From NCBI GenBank assembly GCA_964614345.1, contig CAZTLP010000004.1, positions 8,605-72,604 of the forward strand: a stretch of 64,000 bases of DNA. The letters are read 5' to 3'. Within the stretch, counting starts at the first letter, position 1. Each line of letters starts with the position of its first letter. The notes beneath the pieces are model-generated. The model saw nothing but the letters and a program-made list of their open reading frames with translations, searched no databases and had not been told where the DNA came from. This DNA is from AEGEAN-183 sp964614345 (GTDB lineage: Bacteria > Pseudomonadota > Gammaproteobacteria > Magnimaribacterales > Magnimaribacteraceae). Shown here piece by piece: positions 17,399 to 26,281 of this stretch. A program made the translations under genes and the position numbers.

Positions 17399-18997
17399 GT
17401 GAAACACAACTCAGAAAGTTTATTAGAGGTTGAAAATTTAACTGTTAACTTCTTTAGCAAAGAATTTTCTATTGATGCAGTCAGATCAATATCTTTTTCA
17501 ATTGAAAGAGGAAAGACTTTAGCCTTAGTTGGAGAATCAGGTTCAGGAAAATCAGTAACTGCATTATCTATCTTAAAATTACTCCCTTACCAGATAGCTT
17601 CTCATTCAAGCAAATCTTCAATTAAGTTGAAAGGGAAAGAAATTTTGAAAATGAGTTCTGGGGAAATCAGGAAAATCAGAGGAGATTCTATTTCAATGAT
17701 TTTTCAAGAACCAATGACCTCATTGAATCCATATCAAAGAGTTGGAAGGCAAATTGAAGAAATTTTAATGGTGCACAAAGGAATGCGAAGAAAAGAGGCA
17801 AGAAATAAAACTATTGATTTATTAGAGAAAGTACAAATTCCAGATCCACAACTGAAAGCTGAGTCTTATCCCCACCAGCTTTCTGGAGGTCAGAGGCAAA
17901 GAGTTATGATTGCAATGGCCCTTTCAAATGATCCAGATTTATTGATTGCTGATGAACCCACAACAGCATTAGATGTAACCGTTGAAAAATCCTTACTTGA
18001 ACTTCTCAATGAACTTCAGCTACAAATGGGAATGTCTATACTTTTCATTACGCACGACCTCAATATTGTAAAAAAGTTTGCAGATGAAGTTGCAGTTATG
18101 AAAGAAGGAGAAATAGTAGAAAAAGGGATAGTCAAAGATGTTTTTTCTTTTCCCCAGCATGCTTATACAAAGAAACTTTTAGATTCAATTCCCTCACCAA
18201 AAAATAATATAAGCAATGACGGAAAACCAATTCTTTTGTCAGAAGGTTTGACGGTAAATTATTTAACCAAGAAGAGTTTCTTAAATAAGAATCTTTATCT
18301 AACTGCAGTCAATGATGCGGCCATTGAAGTTCATGAGGGAAGAACTACTGGTTTGGTAGGGGAATCCGGTTCAGGGAAATCATCTTTGGCTAGAGCCTTA
18401 CTGGGATTGGAGCAATCTGAAGGGTTTATTGAGTTTGACGGAAAAGATTTAAATTCTTTATCAGAGAATTCAAGGAGGTTTATAAAAAAAGATTTTCAAA
18501 TTGTTTTTCAAGACCCATTCGGTTCACTATCGCCTCGTCAGACTATTGGCGAAATAATCGGCGAAGGTCTAAGAGTGCATGAGTCTCAACTTGGTAAATC
18601 AGAAAGGCAATCTAAAATCTTAAAAGCCTTAGAAGAAGTAGAGTTGGATTCCTCTTTTTTCCTCCGTTTCCCTCATGAGTTATCTGGTGGACAAAGGCAA
18701 AGAGTAGCAATTGCAAGAGCTATCATTCTAAAGCCTAAATTAATTCTTTTAGACGAACCTACCTCAGCGCTTGATGTATCTATACAGATGCAAGTCATAA
18801 AATTATTATCTGAGTTACAACAAAAGCATAATCTTTCATATTTATGTATTAGCCATGACCTTAAGGTTATTCGGGCACTATCTGATCTAGTTTATGTAAT
18901 GAAGCAAGGGAAGATAGTTGAGAAAGGAATGGCAGATCAGGTTTTCAATGAACCCAATAATGAATACACTAAAGAATTGATAAGAGCCTCAATTTAA
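17399..18997 (+). CDS. Peptide-type ABC transporter, duplicated ATPase (YejF/GsiA-like)
   Basis: A 532-residue protein made of two complete oligopeptide-type ABC ATPase domains in one chain. Each half has Walker A (GESGSGKSV at about 45-53 and GESGSGKSS about 320), the Q-loop (QEPMTSLNPYQ and QDPFGSLSPRQ), LSGGQRQRV signature and Walker B (LLIADEPTTALD and LILLDEPTSALD). The length matches E. coli YejF. Such ATPases drive uptake of oligopeptides or glutathione together with two permeases and a binding protein, none of which lies in this window. The start is GTG at 17399. Confidence 0.88.
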   Translation: MKHNSESLLEVENLTVNFFSKEFSIDAVRSISFSIERGKTLALVGESGSGKSVTALSILKLLPYQIASHSSKSSIKLKGKEILKMSSGEIRKIRGDSISMIFQEPMTSLNPYQRVGRQIEEILMVHKGMRRKEARNKTIDLLEKVQIPDPQLKAESYPHQLSGGQRQRVMIAMALSNDPDLLIADEPTTALDVTVEKSLLELLNELQLQMGMSILFITHDLNIVKKFADEVAVMKEGEIVEKGIVKDVFSFPQHAYTKKLLDSIPSPKNNISNDGKPILLSEGLTVNYLTKKSFLNKNLYLTAVNDAAIEVHEGRTTGLVGESGSGKSSLARALLGLEQSEGFIEFDGKDLNSLSENSRRFIKKDFQIVFQDPFGSLSPRQTIGEIIGEGLRVHESQLGKSERQSKILKALEEVELDSSFFLRFPHELSGGQRQRVAIARAIILKPKLILLDEPTSALDVSIQMQVIKLLSELQQKHNLSYLCISHDLKVIRALSDLVYVMKQGKIVEKGMADQVFNEPNNEYTKELIRASI

Positions 18998-19022
18998 AGA
19001 AATATTTACTTAGAGAAGGCAA

Positions 19023-20687
19023 ATGAGTAGTAAGAACAGAAAGTATTCTTCAAAAATAGTCGATGGAGTTGAACAAGCTCCATCAAGAGCTATGTTGAGA
19101 GCTGTAGGTTTTGAAGAGGAAGATTTCTTGAAACCCCAAGTAGGTATAGCTTCAACTTGGAGTATGGTAACTCCTTGTAACATGCATATAAATCAGTTGG
19201 CTGAAGCAGCCGCGGAAGGAGCAAATAGTTCTGGGTGTAAGTCTGTTATATTCAACACAATTAGCGTATCTGACGGAATATCAATGGGTACAAAGGGGAT
19301 GAGGTATAGCCTGGTATCTAGAGAAGTAATAGCAGATTCTATTGAGACGGTAGTTGAAGGCCAAGGATTTGACGGTTTATTGGCAATAGGAGGGTGTGAC
19401 AAAAATATGCCTGGTTGTTTGATGGCAATAGCACGATTAGACAGGCCAGCAATCTTTGTTTACGGCGGTAGTATTCAACCCGGAGAGGGTAGAACAGATG
19501 TCATTTCGGTATTTGAAGCTGTAGGCGCACATTCTGAAGGCAAGATTTCTGATATAGAGCTTCTAGATGTGGAATCTAAAGCCATTCCAGGCCCCGGAGC
19601 ATGTGGAGGAATGTATACAGCTAATACAATGGCATCTGCTATTGAAGCTTTAGGGCTTAGTCTTCCTAACAGCTCTGCTAAAGAAGCTGTCTCATCGTCC
19701 AAAAAACAAGATTGCGTAGAAGCTGGAGAGGCTCTTACAAATTTAATTAACCAAAACCTAACCCCAAGAAAGCTACTAACCAAAAAAGCTTTTGAAAATG
19801 CAATTTCTATAGTTATAGCCCTCGGAGGGTCTACGAATGCAGTTTTACATCTTCTGGCCATTGCGCATGAAGCCCAAGTCGAACTCAGTATTGATGACTT
19901 CACAAGAATAGGAAAAAAAGTACCGGTACTTGCTGATTTAAAGCCTAGTGGTAATTATTTAATGTCTGAGCTTATAGCTATTGGAGGAATTACTCCTTTA
20001 ATGAAAATTCTCTTGAACGAAGGTTTATTACACGGAGACGCTTTGACTGTTACTGGAAAAACTTTAGAAGAAAATTTAGATTCAGTAAAAGCTTATTCTA
20101 AAGACCAAAACATAATTAAAAATTTTAATGATCCTGTGAAGAAAGACAGTCATTTAAGAATTCTTTATGGAAACCTAGCTCCTGAAGGTGCAGTAGCAAA
20201 GATATCTGGCAAGGAAGGTACACTATTTAAAGGAAAGGCTAAACCTTACGATTCAGAAGAAGAAGCTATGAAGGCCATAATGGAAGGAAATATAAATCAA
20301 GGCGATGTAGTCATAATAAGATATGAAGGTCCCAAAGGGGGTCCTGGCATGAGAGAAATGTTAAGTCCAACTTCAGCAATTATGGGTAAGGGTCTAGGAG
20401 ACCAAGTAGCTTTTTTAACAGATGGAAGGTTTTCTGGCGGAACTCATGGATTTGTTGTGGGGCATATATCACCCGAAGCTCATCTTGGTGGGCCACTAGC
20501 CCTAGTCGAAGAAGGAGACGAAATAAGAATTGATGCAGAAAAAAATGAAGTGAGCTTAGAGGTTGACGAAAAGGTATTGGAACTTAGAAAAAAGAATTGG
20601 AAAAGTCCAAAAGGAGAGAGTCGGGGTGTGTTGCGTAAATACGCACAAATGGTTGGATCTGCTTCTTCGGGTGCAGTAACAACTTAA
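19023..20687 (+). CDS. ilvD: Dihydroxy-acid dehydratase
   Basis: A 554-residue iron-sulfur enzyme that dehydrates dihydroxy acids to the 2-oxo acid precursors of valine and isoleucine. The cluster cysteines are C52 (TPCNMHINQLA), C125 (GGCDKNMPGC) and the one in GPGACGGMYTANTMA. The C-terminal TDGRFSGGTHGFVVGH block and KGGPGMREM are also diagnostic. At 554 residues it belongs to the shorter branch of the family, where [2Fe-2S] clusters occur. It stands alone, 15 kb from ilvB-ilvH-ilvC. Confidence 0.96.
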   Translation: MSSKNRKYSSKIVDGVEQAPSRAMLRAVGFEEEDFLKPQVGIASTWSMVTPCNMHINQLAEAAAEGANSSGCKSVIFNTISVSDGISMGTKGMRYSLVSREVIADSIETVVEGQGFDGLLAIGGCDKNMPGCLMAIARLDRPAIFVYGGSIQPGEGRTDVISVFEAVGAHSEGKISDIELLDVESKAIPGPGACGGMYTANTMASAIEALGLSLPNSSAKEAVSSSKKQDCVEAGEALTNLINQNLTPRKLLTKKAFENAISIVIALGGSTNAVLHLLAIAHEAQVELSIDDFTRIGKKVPVLADLKPSGNYLMSELIAIGGITPLMKILLNEGLLHGDALTVTGKTLEENLDSVKAYSKDQNIIKNFNDPVKKDSHLRILYGNLAPEGAVAKISGKEGTLFKGKAKPYDSEEEAMKAIMEGNINQGDVVIIRYEGPKGGPGMREMLSPTSAIMGKGLGDQVAFLTDGRFSGGTHGFVVGHISPEAHLGGPLALVEEGDEIRIDAEKNEVSLEVDEKVLELRKKNWKSPKGESRGVLRKYAQMVGSASSGAVTT

Positions 20688-20812
20688 TTTAAGTATTTAA
20701 AAATCTACTTGAAAAAAAAATAGTACTCCCCATAATAAGAAAAGAATGCTTATTTCTAGTCGATCGAGACGTCCCCTTTGAACATACGAATTATTTATTC
20801 CGTGGAGGATAT

Positions 20813-21133
20813 ATGACAGTTGTCACTATAACTGATGATAATTTTGAGGAAGAGGTTTCTTCATCAGACACACCTGTGCTTGTTGATTATTGGGCAACCT
20901 GGTGCGGACCTTGCAAGATGGTTGGTCCTATCGTTGAAGAAATAGCCACTGAGTTTGAAGGTAAGTTAAAGGTTGGAAAATTGGATGTAGATAATAATCA
21001 AGCCTCTGCTGCCAAGCAAAACGTTATGAGCATCCCTACTTTGTTAATTTTTAAAGAAGGGCAGGTAGTGGCACAACAAGTGGGTGCATTAAGCAAAACA
21101 CAATTAACAGAATTCATAGAAACTCATATCTAA
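20813..21133 (+). CDS. trxA: Thioredoxin 1
   Basis: A 106-residue cytosolic thioredoxin that reduces protein disulfides with electrons from thioredoxin reductase. The active site W30-C31-G-P-C34-K is canonical, with VLVDYWATWCGPCK before it and the cis-proline loop MSIPTLLIF after it. A strong GGAGG Shine-Dalgarno lies 7 nt before the ATG. trxA followed by rho is the standard gammaproteobacterial order. Confidence 0.97.
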   Translation: MTVVTITDDNFEEEVSSSDTPVLVDYWATWCGPCKMVGPIVEEIATEFEGKLKVGKLDVDNNQASAAKQNVMSIPTLLIFKEGQVVAQQVGALSKTQLTEFIETHI

Positions 21134-21167
21134 ATAACTAGACGTCCTCAATATAGGAAGGTATATT

Positions 21168-21215
21168 GGATTTGTGTATCTTTTTCTGATACACCTAAAT
21201 CCGGGAAATTTTTTT
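21168..21215 (+). terminator. Strong hairpin with T-run between trxA and rho
   Basis: Arms GGATTT-GTGTATC (21168-21180) and GATACAC-(CT)-AAATCC (21188-21202) form a 13-bp stem with a 2-nt bulge and a 7-nt T-rich loop. It is followed by GGGAAA and seven T residues (21209-21215) only 3 nt before the rho ATG. It could terminate trxA transcripts, or act as a leader structure that limits rho expression, which is autoregulated in E. coli. No Shine-Dalgarno is seen next to the rho start. Confidence 0.55.
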
Positions 21216-21218
21216 AAG

Positions 21219-22478
21219 ATGCAACTATCAGAATTAAAAACTTTACCTGTACAAGAACTCATATCTCTTGGGGAGGAGTGCGGTCTTGATAATGCCTCAA
21301 GGATGAAAAGACAAGATGTAATCTTTGGTATTCTAAAGAATAAGGCAAAGCAAGGAGAGGATATTGACGGCGGAGGTGTTTTAGAAATACTTCAAGATGG
21401 ATTTGGTTTTTTAAGATCGACTGATTCTTCATATTTAGCTGGGCCAGATGATATTTATGTTTCACCCAGTCAGATAAGAAGATTTGGATTGAGAACAGGG
21501 GATACTATCCAAGGGAAGATTCGACCTCCAAAAGAAGGGGAAAGGTATTTTGCAATACTAAAAATAGAAGAAATTAATTTTGAAAAACCAGATAAAGCTA
21601 AAAATAAGGTTTCCTTTGAAAATTTAACTCCACTGTTTCCTGATCAAAGAATGGTTTTAGAATCAGGAAGTGGTAGTACAGAAGATCTCTCAGCAAGAGT
21701 CATAGATTTAACTGCTCCAACAGGCAAAGGGCAGAGGTCATTAATAGTATCGCCTCCCAAAGCAGGAAAAACTTTATTGCTTCAAAGCATGGCCCACTCA
21801 ATTGCTAAAAATAACCCTGAATGCAAGATTATGGTTTTGTTAGTTGATGAAAGACCAGAAGAAGTAACAGAAATGGTCAGATCAGTTAAAGGAGAGGTAA
21901 TTGCAAGTACTTTCGATGAACCTGCATCAAGACATGTTCAAGTAGCAGATATGGTAATTAACAAAGCTAGAAGACTTGTTGAGCATAAGCACGATGTAGT
22001 TATTCTTTTAGATTCAATAACAAGATTAGCCAGAGCTTATAATTCAACTCAAGCAGCTTCTGGGAAGATTCTCACCGGAGGAGTAGATGCTAATGCTCTT
22101 GAAAAACCCAAAAGGTTTTTTGGAGCAGCAAGAAATATTGAAGGTGGAGGAAGCTTAACAATTATTGCAACTGCACTAATTGATACAGGTTCAAGAATGG
22201 ATGAAGTAATTTTTGAAGAATTTAAAGGAACAGGGAATTCAGAAATAAATTTAGATAGAAAGATTGCGGAAAAACGAGTCTTCCCAGCTATCAATATTCG
22301 AAAAACTGGAACCAGAAGAGAAGATCTACTCACAACTGATGCAGAACTTAGACATATAACTATACTGAGAAAGTTACTTAATGAGATGGAGGACACTGCT
22401 GCAATGGAATGGGTCCTAGATAAACTAAAGGACTACAAGACCAATGCTGAGTTTTTTGAATCCATGAAGCGAAAGTAA
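21219..22478 (+). CDS. rho: Transcription termination factor Rho
   Basis: The hexameric RNA helicase that ends transcription at Rho-dependent sites. From the ATG at 21219 (MQLSELKT) the protein is 419 residues, exactly the E. coli length; an upstream in-frame ATG at 21174 lies inside the leader hairpin and is unlikely. The N-terminal helical domain is followed by the RNA-binding cold-shock fold with DGFGFLR. The motor domain has Walker A SPPKAGKTLL, Walker B region DVVILLDSITRLARAYN and the Q/R-loop segment LTGGVDANALEKPKRFFGAARN. Confidence 0.97.
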   Translation: MQLSELKTLPVQELISLGEECGLDNASRMKRQDVIFGILKNKAKQGEDIDGGGVLEILQDGFGFLRSTDSSYLAGPDDIYVSPSQIRRFGLRTGDTIQGKIRPPKEGERYFAILKIEEINFEKPDKAKNKVSFENLTPLFPDQRMVLESGSGSTEDLSARVIDLTAPTGKGQRSLIVSPPKAGKTLLLQSMAHSIAKNNPECKIMVLLVDERPEEVTEMVRSVKGEVIASTFDEPASRHVQVADMVINKARRLVEHKHDVVILLDSITRLARAYNSTQAASGKILTGGVDANALEKPKRFFGAARNIEGGGSLTIIATALIDTGSRMDEVIFEEFKGTGNSEINLDRKIAEKRVFPAINIRKTGTRREDLLTTDAELRHITILRKLLNEMEDTAAMEWVLDKLKDYKTNAEFFESMKRK

Positions 22479-22482
22479 ATCG

Positions 22483-22743
22483 CTACTTCTTTACTGCCAT
22501 CTCTTTCTTTTTTTCTCTTCTTTTACCTTCCTTAAACAACATAACTATCTTCTCAACTAAGCCTAAAGACAATAAGGTTAAGATAATCAGAACTGTTAAA
22601 CCGCTGATGATTATTTGGCTGTTAAGACTTATCTCTTTTCCCCAAATTACCACTGGTTTTGAATCAAGTAGGAACTGAGTGTCACCAAATATTAAAGCTA
22701 ATAACACTGCTAAAATAATGGAAAACAAGTAGATTCTAGGCAT
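22483..22743 (-). CDS. Small two-helix membrane protein of unknown function
   Basis: A hydrophobic protein of 86 residues if read from the ATG at 22743, which overlaps the rsmD stop (TAATG) and so is probably translated by coupling. An ATG 21 nt further upstream (22764) would give 93 residues. Two membrane segments are visible, about residues 4-20 and 41-62, separated by a short loop (GDTQFLLDSKPVVIWGKEI); the tail is very basic (KEGKRREKKKEMAVKK). I do not recognise a family. It converges on rho with a 4-nt gap. Confidence 0.65.
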   Translation of the reverse strand: MPRIYLFSIILAVLLALIFGDTQFLLDSKPVVIWGKEISLNSQIIISGLTVLIILTLLSLGLVEKIVMLFKEGKRREKKKEMAVKK

Positions 22744-23318
22744 TACTTCATTTGCAGAAGACAATATCTTGATTGTCCTGCTATTTTAGATTTAATCATA
22801 TTCCACTCTTCAAAAATATCTTCTATTTCTTTCTCCTTTTCCACTTCAGTGCAAATAATAGAATCCTTTGTTATTAGTTCTTTTTCGACAATTAATGAGA
22901 AGGCTCTTTTTAGGTAATTTTGTCTAAAAGGGGGGTCAATAAAAACAATATCAAGCGGTTTTTCAATTTTTTTTTCAAAGGGAAATTTTAAAGAATCTAT
23001 TGGCATGACTTCACACTGTCTTCTTACATTTAACTTGATAATAGTTTTATAAAGTTCCTCAGACATTTTTCTATTTTTTTCTGCAAAATAAACAAAAGAT
23101 GCTCCTCTCGAAATGGCTTCTAATCCTAAGCTACCAGTTCCAGCAAACATATCTAGACACCTAGAATTTTTAATATCACCCTGAAGCCAACTAAAAATAG
23201 TTTCTTTTGTTCTATTCGTTGTCGGTCTGATATATCTTGAAGCTTTAAAAGGGATCTTTAATCCTTTGAATTTACCCGCAACTATTCTCACATTGGAAAC
23301 ACGTCTTTTCATGCTCAA
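22743..23318 (-). CDS. rsmD: 16S rRNA (guanine-966-N2)-methyltransferase
   Basis: A 191-residue Rossmann-fold methyltransferase that modifies G966 of 16S rRNA in the small subunit. Seen: the family N-terminal VRIVAGKFKGLKIPF and RPTTNRTKETIFSWL, SAM-binding motif I LDMFAGTGSLGLEAISRGA, and the catalytic motif IV DIVFIDPPF (DPPF). Length is normal (E. coli 198). It is followed by the small membrane-protein gene with an overlapping stop and start. Confidence 0.95.
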   Translation of the reverse strand: MSMKRRVSNVRIVAGKFKGLKIPFKASRYIRPTTNRTKETIFSWLQGDIKNSRCLDMFAGTGSLGLEAISRGASFVYFAEKNRKMSEELYKTIIKLNVRRQCEVMPIDSLKFPFEKKIEKPLDIVFIDPPFRQNYLKRAFSLIVEKELITKDSIICTEVEKEKEIEDIFEEWNMIKSKIAGQSRYCLLQMK

Positions 23319-23357
23319 ATCATATCAGCTAATTTAAATTAAAGTAGATTTAGGGTT

Positions 23358-23858
23358 ATGGACATGATAATTTGCCGAAATATGGACCCTGATCCAGTTA
23401 ACAAAGAGTTTCTTCGAGCCATGCGTGGCATTACTTCGACGGTTACAGTGTTATCAGCAAAGGATGGTTCAAGTAAAGAAGCTATGACAGCAACTTCTGT
23501 GGCTTCTCTATCTCTCGATCCGCCAACAATGTTAGTTTGCATAAATCATGAAGCTACCATTCACAATATTTTGAAAGAAGGCTTGGGTTTTTGTATTAAT
23601 ATTTTATCTGTTGGTCAAGAAGGCTTGGCAGATATATGTAGCATTAAGGGAAAGGAAGAACAAAGGTTTTTAGAAGGGAATTGGTCAGAATTCGAAGGCA
23701 TTCCATACAATGAAGAATCTCAGTCCAATATGTTCTGTAAATGTATTAAGACAATAGAGCACACTACACACACAATTTATTTAGGCGAAATTACTAAAGT
23801 CTTAAATCAAAACAATTTCAATCCTTTACTTTATAAGGACGGAAATTATTTAGATTAA
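23358..23858 (+). CDS. Flavin reductase-like (FMN-binding split-barrel) protein
   Basis: A 166-residue protein of the flavin-reductase family (HpaC/DIM6/NTAB), which supplies reduced FMN or FAD to two-component monooxygenases. The typical run is FLRAMRGITSTVTVLSA, then AMTATSVASLSLDPPTMLVCIN, a GLGFCINILS block and a GNYLD ending. An in-frame ATG at 23382 (MDPDPVNKEF) is an alternative start that fits the family better. No partner oxygenase is adjacent; the P450 and other oxygenases lie 30 kb away. The next gene follows after 5 nt. Confidence 0.85.
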   Translation: MDMIICRNMDPDPVNKEFLRAMRGITSTVTVLSAKDGSSKEAMTATSVASLSLDPPTMLVCINHEATIHNILKEGLGFCINILSVGQEGLADICSIKGKEEQRFLEGNWSEFEGIPYNEESQSNMFCKCIKTIEHTTHTIYLGEITKVLNQNNFNPLLYKDGNYLD

Positions 23859-23863
23859 TTAAT

Positions 23864-26185
23864 ATGAAAAGCATATATACGTGGCGGCCTTTACCTAAAT
23901 TCTTTCATATCTTTCTTTTATTATTTTCTTTCTCTTCAATTCTCTCTTCTGAGATTCTGATAGATGGAAAGTTATCTGAAAAGGAATGGCAAAATGCTAG
24001 AGAAGTTAACAAATTCTATGAAGTATTCCCTTTTTCTTTGAATGATGTTTCAGGAAACACAAGGGTTCTTATAGCAGACGATGAGAAAGGAATATATTTT
24101 GGATTTATTAACACACAGTCGAACGAATCTATAAGAGCAAACCAGCATCAACGTGATCAAGGAGCAAGACCTCCTGTAGGGGATCAGGTTGGTGTAACTT
24201 TAGATTTTGATAACGACGGAAAGACTGCTTATAGGTTTTCAGTTAATGCAGGAAATTCAATTAATGATGGGACTGTTATAAATGAGAATGAGCAAAATCT
24301 AGACTGGGATGGTGATTGGGTATCTGCAACTAGCATTTCGGATAATGGTTGGTATGCAGAGATATTTGTCCCTTGGGCAATCACTTCTATGAAGTCTCAA
24401 AAAGGGGAGGAACGAACAATAGGGTTTTGTTTTTATAGAATGATGATTGCCGAATATAAGGTATCTGCTACATGCAAAGGGAGTCCTTATGTAAATAAAT
24501 TTCTTTCAGTATTTGATGAAATGAATTTTAAAAAATACGATGTTTCCCAGTTGGACTTCTTTCCTTATTTAACGGTTTCAGACGATGCTGCAACGAAAGA
24601 GAAAGATACCAAGGTGGGAGCTGAAGTTTTCTGGAAAATTGACTCTAGTAAACAATTAAATGCCACCTTTAATCCAGATTTTGGTCAGGTTGAGAGTGAT
24701 GAGCTGGTTGTTAATTTTTCTGCTACCGAAACCTATTACTCAGATAAGCGACCCTTTTTTGCAGAAAATCAATCTATGTTTGAGGTTCAAGGTTATCAAA
24801 TGTTTTACGTGATCAACACCAGACGCATAGGCGCAGCCCCGGATTATAACTGCTCCAGTTTGTCTTCCAACCTGATACCCCTGTGCAATGCAAACAAAAA
24901 GGGCACTACAGACATAGATTTGGCGGTTCGATATATCCAACAAACTGAGAATCTGGATTTTGGATTCTTAGGAGCTTCTGAAAAAGATGAGGAGTTTAGT
25001 CAAGGAAGAGATTTTTATGCTACTAAATTAAGAAAAACCAATAAAAACTTTTCAGTTGGATATTTGGGTACTTATGTTGAAAGGCCAGTTCTAAATCGAG
25101 AAGCCACTGTACACACTGCTGATTTCGAATACTGGGCTTCTGAAGATCTCAGGGTAAGTGGAGTTCTAATGAATTCAAAAGTTGATGATCAAGATGGGTA
25201 TGGGTTTAGAGTTGGATACGGCTATACGCCTTCAAAAACGTTTTCTGGAGGTATGGGAATTTGGTATTTCGATAAAAAAATAGATTTGAGTGACATGGGG
25301 TATTTATTTAGAAATGATCAAGCCTTCTTTTCGGGAAGGTTTGAATGGAAACAGCCAGAGTTCCCTGAAGCTTCTTTAACTAGAGAGAGAAGATACCAAT
25401 TAGATTTTACTTATGAAACTGACAGTAAGGGTAATAAAGAGACTCCTCCAATTTCACTAACACTGACAAATGGATTTAAAAGCTCATCTCAGGCGACGTT
25501 AAAAACTTTCTACAGGTTGAGTGGAAGGGACACCCTGATTACAAGAAAATATGAGCAAGCTCCTTTTGTAAATATGCCCACAGGGTATGGTTTTGAATTT
25601 GAATACATGGGTCCATCGCGAGAATTCTTCCAGTACATGTTTCATTACAATCGAAAAAAAGGAGAGGAATACATGCCGGCTTTAGGCTGGAATACTGTTT
25701 ATGATTTCTTCTTAGAGGTATCTCCTTCTGAATCTTTATCTTTGTCAGTGTTTTACCAAGAACACGAAGAAGATGACTGGTTAAATTGGATTCAAGAAAA
25801 TCTGTTAGCCACTTACGACATGAAACAGAGAGTAACAGTAGCAGGGCTTAACTGGTTTAAAGGCGAAAAGCATGAGTTAAGAGTTAAGGCACAAATGGTA
25901 GCTTTTACTGCAAGAAATCCAATGCCCTTTTTAGCAGATCAGTTTGGGAATCTAAATACTTCTCCAAAAAAGATTGCAGTACCTCCTATCACATTAAGTG
26001 ATTTGGCTTTCCAAGTTAGATACAGATATGAATTGATGCCACTTTCCTATCTCTATGTTGTTTACACCAAAGGCGGAAGGGTAGTAGGAATGGATGAAGA
26101 AGACAGTTTAAGAAAAATCTATAAACGTCCTTGGGAAGATCCTCAGGCTGATACTTTTACCGTAAAATTAAGGTATAGATTCTAA
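23864..26185 (+). CDS. CBM9-like / DUF5916 outer-membrane barrel, paralogue 1
   Basis: A 773-residue exported protein. A signal peptide of about 30 residues is followed by a carbohydrate-binding-module-9-like domain (about 30-230: ILIDGKLSEKEW near its start, VGVTLDFDNDGKTAYRFSVNAG inside) and then a long beta-barrel region of DUF5916 type with ETYYSDKRPFFAENQSMFEV. It ends in LRYRF, the C-terminal aromatic signature recognised by the BAM complex. Function is unknown; an outer-membrane channel or ligand-binding role is inferred. It is the first of three tandem paralogues. Confidence 0.85.
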   Translation: MKSIYTWRPLPKFFHIFLLLFSFSSILSSEILIDGKLSEKEWQNAREVNKFYEVFPFSLNDVSGNTRVLIADDEKGIYFGFINTQSNESIRANQHQRDQGARPPVGDQVGVTLDFDNDGKTAYRFSVNAGNSINDGTVINENEQNLDWDGDWVSATSISDNGWYAEIFVPWAITSMKSQKGEERTIGFCFYRMMIAEYKVSATCKGSPYVNKFLSVFDEMNFKKYDVSQLDFFPYLTVSDDAATKEKDTKVGAEVFWKIDSSKQLNATFNPDFGQVESDELVVNFSATETYYSDKRPFFAENQSMFEVQGYQMFYVINTRRIGAAPDYNCSSLSSNLIPLCNANKKGTTDIDLAVRYIQQTENLDFGFLGASEKDEEFSQGRDFYATKLRKTNKNFSVGYLGTYVERPVLNREATVHTADFEYWASEDLRVSGVLMNSKVDDQDGYGFRVGYGYTPSKTFSGGMGIWYFDKKIDLSDMGYLFRNDQAFFSGRFEWKQPEFPEASLTRERRYQLDFTYETDSKGNKETPPISLTLTNGFKSSSQATLKTFYRLSGRDTLITRKYEQAPFVNMPTGYGFEFEYMGPSREFFQYMFHYNRKKGEEYMPALGWNTVYDFFLEVSPSESLSLSVFYQEHEEDDWLNWIQENLLATYDMKQRVTVAGLNWFKGEKHELRVKAQMVAFTARNPMPFLADQFGNLNTSPKKIAVPPITLSDLAFQVRYRYELMPLSYLYVVYTKGGRVVGMDEEDSLRKIYKRPWEDPQADTFTVKLRYRF

Positions 26186-26281
26186 ACTAACCTTTTTTTA
26201 TATGAGTTTCTAGGCCTATGGATTGCTTGTGTTTCTTTTCCTTAGCCTTAGAATAGCCCCTCATTTTTAGGAGTAAATACC

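Noticed and set aside
19475..19903. A 142-codon antisense ORF within ilvD
   Set aside because: It mirrors the codon pattern of ilvD, a clear core gene with all cluster cysteines; antisense ORFs of this size are common opposite long genes.
20688..20812. Regulatory RNA or terminator between ilvD and trxA
   Set aside because: There is a small ATAAG/CTTAT stem and an A-run, but no stable hairpin with a T-run and no known riboswitch pattern; probably a plain promoter region for trxA.
22466..22500. Possible bidirectional terminator between rho and the small membrane-protein gene
   Set aside because: Only a 5-bp AAGTA/TACTT stem is seen without a proper T-run; too weak to list.
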